Below, piece after piece: positions 56,761-64,000 of a stretch of DNA of 64,000 nt. The translations under genes were made by a program, and so were the position numbers. Position 1 is the stretch's first letter; each line of letters begins with the position of its first letter. Source of the DNA: Taudactylus pleione (taxonomy: Eukaryota; Chordata; Amphibia; Anura; Myobatrachidae); NCBI GenBank assembly GCA_031769625.1, contig JAUIMM010000885.1, forward strand, positions 4,731,001 through 4,795,000, given 5' to 3'. The notes under the pieces are model-generated. The model was not told where the DNA came from, searched no databases, and worked only from the letters and a program-made list of their open reading frames with translations.

Positions 56761-57769
56761 CAATATTTTGTCTTCCTAAGGGACACATATATGAAGAGAT
56801 GTAAATACATTAACTACTGGCAGAAAAAAGAGGCAATTTGGTGGCCCTTACACAAACTGCCTTTGCTTTACTTGAGCTACTCACCTTCCAGTGTGTACTC
56901 AGAAAGTTTTCAGCACAGCCGGGAACCTTGTCAGTGTCAGTAATCAGCCTGAGACTACTTACCAAAATGTGGAAAAGATGATGTCCATCAATATGAACTA
57001 CAAATTCTATGAGAAAGACCTTTACGGTCAATTACGTGCAAAAATTACAGAGACACCTGTAATGGTGGATTCTAGCGGGGACAAATTAATATTGTGTGAA
57101 GATAAAAGTATACATCACCCCAGATTATACCATCACCCAAGCCTATATCATCATCCCATCCTGTGTTGTGTATAAATTACAGCTGTGCTCCCTGTTAGAT
57201 TGGGGATTCATTGTCCACTTTAGTGGATGTGAGCTCCATTTTAGTCCATATCACCACACCCAATACACATCTTCTGACCTGGGCTACAGGAGGAGCAGCT
57301 GTACTCTGGAATGCGGTTGCATGGAGTTGCCCCTCTGACTCACTGAAATTCAGGTAGAGGGGCCATGGGTAGGGAGTAGGGACACTATAATCAGAGAACG
57401 CAGTTTTAGCTGGTTTATTCTATTTTTTAAACCATATCCTCTATTTTCACCTTTTGAAAATGTTTATGTGAATCTCAGTTGAGGCATTTGTGATGTCATG
57501 GCTAATGCACATACACAGTACACACACAGAAATTTATTTATTTTTAGGCACTTGGCAGGGGGGAGCACCCCTAAAAGATGCAGCAGCTGCTTGATAAATG
57601 ACACAGGCAGCACTTCTGCACAGCTAAGTTGCTGATAAGTGTGGCTAACACATACACACACACAGAGAAAAAAATGTTATTTTTTTCCACACTGAGGGTG
57701 AAGGTGAAGACCACCCCTGATGGACAGAGCAGTGAGCACCCCCTAGACAAAACAGCAGCACAGCCAGCC

Positions 57770-57875
57770 AGCCCCTATGGACAACAGACAGCCAGCCCCT
57801 ATGGACAAGAGACAGCCAGCCTCTATGAACATAAAGCAGCCAGCCCCTATGGACATAAAGCAGCCAGCCCCTGAC
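57770..57875. repeat. ~29-30-bp minisatellite, ~4 copies
   Basis: CAGCCAGCCCCTATGGACA recurs with AGACAG or TAAAG linkers. The 108-aa and 81-aa plus frames over it follow the repeat. Confidence 0.75.
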
Positions 57876-58157
57876 ACAAATGACAACAGGAGCCAGTCCC
57901 TATCAGCACAGCGATTACAGCTCCCTCCTTCCTCTTCACTGTCCACAGCCGGAATGAAAATGGCGGAAATCGCGGGGAACCTTTCATACAATCCAAAACC
58001 CGCGAGAATTCGACAGCGGAATGATGATGTTTTGCCTCATCTTGAGATCCGAGTCAGGCCGGAAAACCCTGTGCCAGACTCGGATCTCACCTCGGAACTG
58101 TAAGTTCGGGTGGGTTCGGTTCTCAGAGAACCGGACTCACTCATCTCTAATATTAAC

Positions 58158-58380
58158 TAGAGATGTGTGCTGACCCCGTGTTTTGGTTTTGGATCTGAAT
58201 TCATCTTTGTGTCTTGCAAAACCACCCTCAAGTCTTTTGGTTTTGTAATTTATGCAATCCAAATCCCAAAATTCGGATTTATCCATATCTCCTCAGGTGA
58301 TTAGAACCGCGACTCTGAGTTATCCGGATTCATGAAATTCGGGTCTATTCAGATATGGAGAACCCAACCACACATCTCTA
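58158..58380. mobile_element. F-family hAT element, 223 bp, abutting the previous one
   Basis: It starts TAGAGATGTGTGCTGACC and ends CCACACATCTCTA. TSD ATATTAAC (58150-58157) and ATATTTAC (58381-58388). Its left TSD is also the right TSD of 55023-58149. Confidence 0.82.
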
Positions 58381-58835
58381 ATATTTACCCATATGCAGGG
58401 TTTTTTACACATCCCAGTGGCCAGTCTGCCCCTATCCGTATGCTTGGTTTGATAGCAGTCATCATCACCAGGGTGCCCTTGTACCAGCTCTAGTCCTGGC
58501 GCAAAAGATCCATCTATAACAGGTGTATTTAGGCTTACTGACAACTCTGAATATCCTCCAATTCCATCGATGTGTCCTCTCTGAGCATCGCTTATGTGAG
58601 AATGCCTGTTACAGCCCAATTACATCCCTTTAATCACAAGTGAAAATGCGAATGAAATGTACAGTATATGACTCTGAGTCACCAATATGTGCGCAAACAG
58701 GCTTCATTCACTATGCTTTGCCTTTTTCTCAATTATAAAACAAGCACATTGCACACTGTCCATAACACTTTTTCTATAGAGGTCTATTGGAGCATCATTG
58801 AATGAATGATGAGTCCTTCAGCATTTAGAGTCACA

Positions 58836-59042
58836 GGGGCCTCATTTATCAACGAGTTTTATGACCCGCAACGAGTTTTAAAACTCCTTGCCTATGATAA
58901 TGGTGCTCTAGCCAATCATCTCCCAACTGTCATCTGTTTGAAAAATGACAGTTGGAAGCTGATTGGCTGGAGCACCATTTATCATACACAGCGAATTATA
59001 TCACTCATTGTGAATGATAATACTCTTTGATAAATAGGTACC
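58836..59042. mobile_element. Foldback MITE with 'gctgattgg' core
   Basis: GGGGCCTCATTTATCAA at the left, TTTGATAAATAGGTACC at the right. Core CCAATCATCTCCCAACTG and CAGTTGGAAGCTGATTGG. The TSD is approximate (ACA/ACT). Confidence 0.7.
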
Positions 59043-60016
59043 ACTGTGAGAACTGGATATCTCATTCAAGTAAAAAAGCCCTCCTACTGTACTTCCTACA
59101 CATAGAGGCAAGACTGAGTAATAAAAACTTGTCCATTATGTCAATATTAGTACATTTTACCACAGTAAAATAAAAGAAAATCTGGGAAGATGATCCAGTA
59201 GTACAGACATATTTTATCAGATTTTGAGTTATTGTACACAAAATATTATAATTCGTAAGATTTCTTGGCTAAGTAGTGCTATTAAAATATGGTGTTGACA
59301 CAAGAAACTGGGCTGAATGGAAAATATTTGCATAAAAATATTTGTGCCCACTATATTTAAAGTTGCACATAATTAAGACAGATTTAGAAGTAAGATCTGA
59401 AAGATTCAAGGCATATAATCTCCTTCTTTCTTCTTATATTATAATGTTTTTTCCTGGTATACAGAGTCACGCCTGTTAGAGCAAGAAAGTAGACTTTTGA
59501 AAAAATGTATATTGTGCTTCTACGCTAAATATATAATTTTAAATAATTGAGTTATTTATGTATAACTAATTCTGTTAAGCATGGTGTCTGTTTAACCTTT
59601 AATGAATGTATTTGTTGCTTAGGAGGGTGGTGCTTTTCTACATTTCAGTAATAAAGGGTAAGAAATTGTGTTTTGTTTTTTTAATGCGATTTCTGGCACA
59701 ATTCCTAAATAAATAGACATTTCTTAACAATTTGACCAAATGCCAACCTTCCCCATAAATTCTATAACCATCCACAGAATTTACTTGTATATAACCATTA
59801 TATCAAGAAAACTGATAATGATTATGATAATAACTGAATGCCAGACCGAACAGTGCAGGGCTAATACCTATATTACAGGATAATGGGTGGTCATAACAGT
59901 CCTCCCGGGACAATGACTGAGGCTCGTCCAGACAATTGACCACTGGGGAACTGGGCATTTAATGAATGTGAACTGAGCGCCAAGTTTCCCATCCCTGTGA
60001 TATGTGCATTAAAGAT
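59043..60016. other. No recognised feature
   Basis: About 970 bp of AT-rich, apparently low-copy sequence. Confidence 0.5.
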
Positions 60017-60019
60017 AAT

Positions 60020-60395
60020 GGGGTATATTTACTAAAAATCGATTTTGGGTCGATTTTTAGTCGATTTTGTGTTTCAGAGTCTAAATGACACATTTACTAA
60101 CATGATTTTTTTACATCTTTTTTTTTTAAACGATGTAAAAAAAAAATCATCTGTAAGTGAGTGTGTGATTTAGACCCTGAAACACAAAATTTACCAAAAA
60201 TCGTTCCAAGAAGCAAACAAAAAATTGTCTCAAATCAACATTCAGTAAATATACCCCTAAATCACACAATTACTAACAGATGATTTTTGACATTGTTGAA
60301 AAAATTATGTCAAAAATCATTTGTTAGGAAATGTGTAATTTAAACCCTGAAATAGAAAAATTGACCCAAAATCGACCTTTAGTAAATATATCCCC
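60020..60395. mobile_element. Palindromic MITE, 376 bp, TSD AAT
   Basis: Termini GGGGTATATTTACTAAA and TTTAGTAAATATATCCCC, with AAT on both sides (60017-60019, 60396-60398). An extra internal terminus AGTAAATATACCCC at 60243 suggests one and a half copies, from nested insertion or internal duplication. Confidence 0.75.
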
Positions 60396-60926
60396 AATGA
60401 CTCCATATGTCCTCTGTCTATTATACCTAAAAAAAATAAATAAAAAATAACTGAACCCACAGCTCATGTAAATGATTTTAAATGAAACAAAATACAATAA
60501 ACTCCTCAATCTATCATTCAAAAAAATAAAAAAATAAAAAAGTTTATTAAAGAATATAACCAAATTTAAAAAAATGTCAGGTCTTCAGTTCTTTTGATCT
60601 GACATAGTTCAGCACCAACTATGTTTATTGATAACGTTTTTTGGGGGTAAAAAGCCACATACTGTAGTATGAAACATCCTGTGTCTCTCCATTAATTGGC
60701 AATGGAAGTCCCTGCATACTGTCACTTAGAGCCCCACAACAGCACAGAGGTATAAGACAACTTTTTTAGGCAACTTGAGGCTCCCAATATGTTATTGGAA
60801 CTACAAGCCTCAGCATGCTCCAGTGCGATGGAATGGTTGTGGCTGGCCAGGGACAGGGTGTGGGAATGGGTAATATTTCTGATTCAGCATAGGTCAGCAA
60901 GATATTATGGATACTCTGCTGATATA
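60396..60926. other. No recognised feature
   Basis: About 530 bp; A-rich tracts near 60430 and 60525, otherwise nothing identified. Confidence 0.5.
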
Positions 60927-61090
60927 CACTATGTAGACAAAAGTGATTGGACACTGACAGCAAATAGATCAGCAAGATTTTAATGACATGAGTACTTTGT
61001 AGGTCCACCACGTGCAGTGATTACTGCACCCGTCTTGACAAACTATCCACAACCTGCTGGACAACAGCAGGCTGTATCTTCTGGCAAGAG
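60927..61090. mobile_element. Tc1/mariner-like left-end fragment
   Basis: TACACTATGTAGACAAAAGT followed by GATTGGACAC is the recognisable start of a widespread vertebrate Tc1/mariner group (CACTATATGGACAAAAGT in other copies, from memory). TA precedes it. GTAGGTCCACCACGTGCAGT continues the subterminal region. The right end is missing. Confidence 0.65.
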
Positions 61091-61439
61091 AAACTTATTC
61101 AAAAAATATTTATCACATCCGATTAAAAATGTGGTTTGTGAGAAATGAGCTCCCAAGAGCAAAAGACCAAGACTGTAGCAGATTTAGGGATCCGGCTACA
61201 ATCCTGGCTGTGATGAGGGAAGCAATAAAATATAACTCTTTCAACTTGTCTACATTTTACCCCTCACATCAAGAAATTGCCCCTGTAAGATAGTTACAAT
61301 GGACAGGTCCCTTTGTCCGAAAATCAACACACGCATATGCTGAAATACTCTTATTATGACATGATCTTATTGTCTACATGTTGTCCTAACCATAATGGGT
61401 ATGTGATGACAGTGTTTGGGACCCACACAATGCCACAAT

Positions 61440-61715
61440 GCCAACACAATGCCACAATGCTGACGCCTAATGGTAAGTACTCTTAACCTAACCCCTAACC
61501 CTCACACCCCGCAGCTTAAACCTAACTTACCCCCCTAGTGGCTAAACTTAACCCGCACCTTAAACCTAACCTCCCTCCCCGTAGCCTAAACCTCCCCATA
61601 GTGCTGAACCCTAACCCCAGTACTTACCTTTGGGATCCCTGCGGTCGGGATAAAGACACCGGTATCCTGATAAGTGTCAGGATTCTGGCATCTGCATTCT
61701 GATGAACGGAATCCC
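61440..61715. mobile_element. T-family element, short copy
   Basis: Holds a CCTAACCCCTAACCC array (61485-61615) bounded by GGTAAGTAC on the plus strand (61471) and AAG|GTAAGTA on the minus strand (61627-61622). The right block has CCCTGCGGTCGGGAT and ATCCTGATAAGTGTCAGGAT. Ends and TSD are uncertain. Confidence 0.5.
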
Positions 61716-62054
61716 GCCCTAACCCACCCATCTCAAAACCCATTATATATTGATAAGCAGGAAAGGAAGAGTGATTACAAAACTTTGCCCCAACCATGAC
61801 TAGAAAAGCTAGTGTCTGGTGCAAGAAGGAATATGGATGCCCTGCAAGGCCTCAGTTGAAACCAAACTAACCTATTGTAAAATATAAATTTCCTACGCTC
61901 CCATCAAATTTTCACCCTGAGTGGCTGCCCCCGTCACACAACCCTAGTTACAACCCTAGTTCTGAAAATAAAATTGTTCTATTTAATTTAGGCAGGATAG
62001 TGTTATATGATAGCCCTGCTCTCACCAGGGGTTCATGTCCTTCACAAGTCTCAC

Positions 62055-63475
62055 AAATCCTGCATACATGTGTCTGTATAAATGCTGCATACCTGTGCCA
62101 GTATAAATGTTGCATACCTGTGCCAGTATAAATGATGCATGCCTGTGCTAGTTTAAATGCTACATACCTGTGCTGGTATAAATGTGGCACAACTGTGCCA
62201 GTGTAAATGCTGTATACCTGTGATAGTAAAATTGCTGCATACCTGAGTCAGTATAAATGCTGCATACCTGAACTGGTATAAATGCTGCATACCTAAGGCA
62301 ATATAAATGCTGCACACCTGTGCTGGTATAAATGCTGCACACCTGTGCTGGTATAAATGCTCCACATCTGTGCCAGTATAAATGCTGCATACTTTTGCTA
62401 GTATAATTGCTGCATACCTAAACCAGTATAAATGCTGCATACCTGTGCTAGTATAAATGCTGAATACCTGAGCTGGTATATGCATACCTGTGCTGGGTTC
62501 AATGCTGCATACCTGTACATGTATAAATGCTGCATATCTGTGCCAGTATAAATGCTGGATACCTATGCCAGTATAAATTCTGCTTACCTGTGCTAGTATA
62601 AATGCTGCATATATGTGCCAGTATAAATGCTGGATACCTGTGCCAGTATAAATGCTGCTTACCTGTTCCGGTATAATTGCTGCATACCTGAGCCAGTATA
62701 AATGGTGCATACCTGAGCCAGTATAAATGCTGGATACCTGAGCTGGTATATGCATACCTGTGCGGGGTTCAATGCTGCATACCTGTACATGTATAAATGC
62801 TGCATATCTGTGCCAGTATAAATGCTGGATACCTATGCCAGTATAAATTCTGCTTACCTGTGCTAGTATAAATGCTGCATATATGTGCCAGTATAAATGC
62901 TGGATACCTGTGCCAGTATAAATGCTGCTTACCTGTTCCGGTATAATTGCTGCATACCTGAGCCAGTATAAATGGTGCATACCTGAGCCAGTATAAATGC
63001 TGGATACCTGAGCTGGTATATGCATACCTGTGCGGGGTTCAATGCTGCATACCTGTACATGTATAAATGCTGCATATCTGTGCCAGTATAAATGCTGGAT
63101 ACCTATGCCAGTATAAATTCTGCTTACCTGTGCTAGTATAAATGCTGCATATATGTGCCAGTATAAATGCTGGATACCTGTGCCAGTATAAATGCTGCTT
63201 ACCTGTTCCAGTATAATTGCTGCATACCTGAGCCAGTATAATTGCTGCATACCTAAACCAGTATAAATGCTGCATACCTGTGCTAGTATAAATTCTGAAT
63301 ACCTGAGCTGGAATATGCATACCTGTGCTGGTTTCAATGCTGCATACCTGTGCATGTATAAATGCTGCATATCTGTGCCAGTATAAATGCTGGATACCTA
63401 TGCCAGTATAAATGCTGCTTACCTGTTCCGGTATAAATGCTGCATACCTGAGCCGGTATAATTTCTGCATACAGT
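62055..63475. repeat. 25-bp satellite with a 270-bp higher-order repeat
   Basis: The unit is about 25 bp (TGCATACCTGTGCCAGTATAAATGC in two parts: TGCATACCTG and TGCCAGTATAAATGC). The variant TATATGCATACCTG falls at 62477, 62747 and 63017, an exact 270-bp period, with near-identical second and third units. Because 25 is not a multiple of 3, the minus strand stays open as an apparent 405-aa protein. Confidence 0.9.
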
Positions 63476-64000
63476 ACATGTGTTTGGTATTCCTGGTCTT
63501 ACAATGCTGCAGCTTGCTTGCACACCTGTTTCTGGAGCCCTAAATCATGCCCTTCCCTTCACAGGAATATTTCTCTATAATATAAATGGGATTCCAGCTT
63601 TACCAGTAGGTTTCACTCTTATAAGTGCAGGATAGACAAGACAATGTCTTTCTGACTTAATAGAAATATGGAAATTTTTCTCCCATAAAACTACTTATAT
63701 GAATCATCATTTCTATTCCATTCCCAGTAGTTAATGTCTCAGCCAGAAAGGGGCGATTTTTTTGCTGGTTATGCAAAGTGTGACTTCATGAAAGGCTGAT
63801 GGATGGACACATTTAGGGGAACTGCGTCTCACTTCTGGAAAATCACATCACTCTCCCAAGGGCCATCAAACTGTGACATAAATATTTGATGGTTGGAAAT
63901 TAAAGCTTTTTTTATCTACTGCACTTCCCATTTTGACTTCTCATTGTAACTCATTTCTTTTCTCGTGTCTTTCAATTCTTCTGTTCCCAGTGATCTGCGA
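63476..64000. other. Low-copy-looking tail; acceptor-like tract at the very end
   Basis: No transposon ends. From 63949 a pyrimidine-rich stretch runs into CTGTTCCCAG (ending 63990), the form of a vertebrate 3' splice site. Only 10 bases follow, so no exon can be tested. Confidence 0.3.

Larger units (their letters stand above)
55023..58149. mobile_element. F-family hAT element, 3127 bp, TSD ATATTAAC
   Basis: It starts AAGAGATGTTGCGCTGACC (first base mutated) and ends CTCACTCATCTCTA. A perfect TSD ATATTAAC (55015-55022, 58150-58157). The left zone (GTTTTGGTTTTGGATCT, CAATTTTGACCACCTCAC) matches other F copies inverted. It contains a ~290-bp tandem duplication, a nested H1 copy and a short minisatellite. 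No transposase frame was identified. Confidence 0.8.

Noticed and set aside
62153..63370. 405-codon open frame, minus strand
   Set aside because: Translation of the 25-bp satellite. Length and period follow from repeat arithmetic.

Overview
The window looks like intergenic or intronic DNA from a large, repeat-rich vertebrate genome. An anuran amphibian is the best guess. The grounds are L2-type LINE fragments, a V-SINE-like tRNA SINE with an L2-like tail, a Tigger/pogo relative, a Tc1/mariner end, and dense non-autonomous hAT and 3-bp-TSD (PIF/Harbinger-like) elements. The species cannot be fixed from sequence alone. I found no convincing host protein-coding gene, rRNA, tRNA gene or CRISPR array. 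The longest open frames (640, 574 and 405 codons) are tandem arrays read in frame. The only recognisable protein homology is decayed L2 reverse transcriptase.

Layout. 1-4.2 kb: small hAT, foldback MITEs and a 1.1-kb long-inverted-repeat element. 4.2-8.6 kb: one 4.4-kb hAT-type element (8-bp TSD TCAGGAGG) holding a 31-bp and a 47-bp satellite. 8.8-13.8 kb: five members of a 3-bp-TSD family, one inside a Tigger copy. 14.6-18.2 kb: nested hATs, a minisatellite and a CCCGGG-rich element. 19.9-24.5 kb: foldback MITEs and hATs. 25.2-27.7 kb: SINE and antisense L2 LINE, the latter split by an insertion. 28.9-34.1 kb: hairpin-family elements, ending in a three-level nest. 34.8-39.1 kb: more hATs, a CCTAAC-array element and a second nest. 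39.3-46.7 kb: possible LTR-like host sequence, an L2-like 3' region, a chimeric element and a run of abutting transposons. 47.4-52.1 kb: CCTAAC-array elements and two hATs. 52.8-54 kb: sense L2 reverse transcriptase. 55.0-58.4 kb: two adjoining hATs sharing one TSD. 60-64 kb: MITE, Tc1 end, CCTAAC element, a 25-bp array with a 270-bp higher-order repeat, then plain sequence.

Three patterns stand out. (1) Elements of several families carry a 5' splice-donor consensus, usually AG|GTAAGT, at the junction between a terminal block and an internal tandem array. In four hATs a CRE-like TGACGTC motif lies upstream, so they resemble promoter-exon-donor modules. (2) The 430-550-bp members of the 3-bp-TSD family are chains of about nine consecutive hairpins, and arm changes between copies tend to be compensated. 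(3) Exact TSDs can be read at most hAT and 3-bp-TSD insertions, so the order of nesting can be reconstructed.
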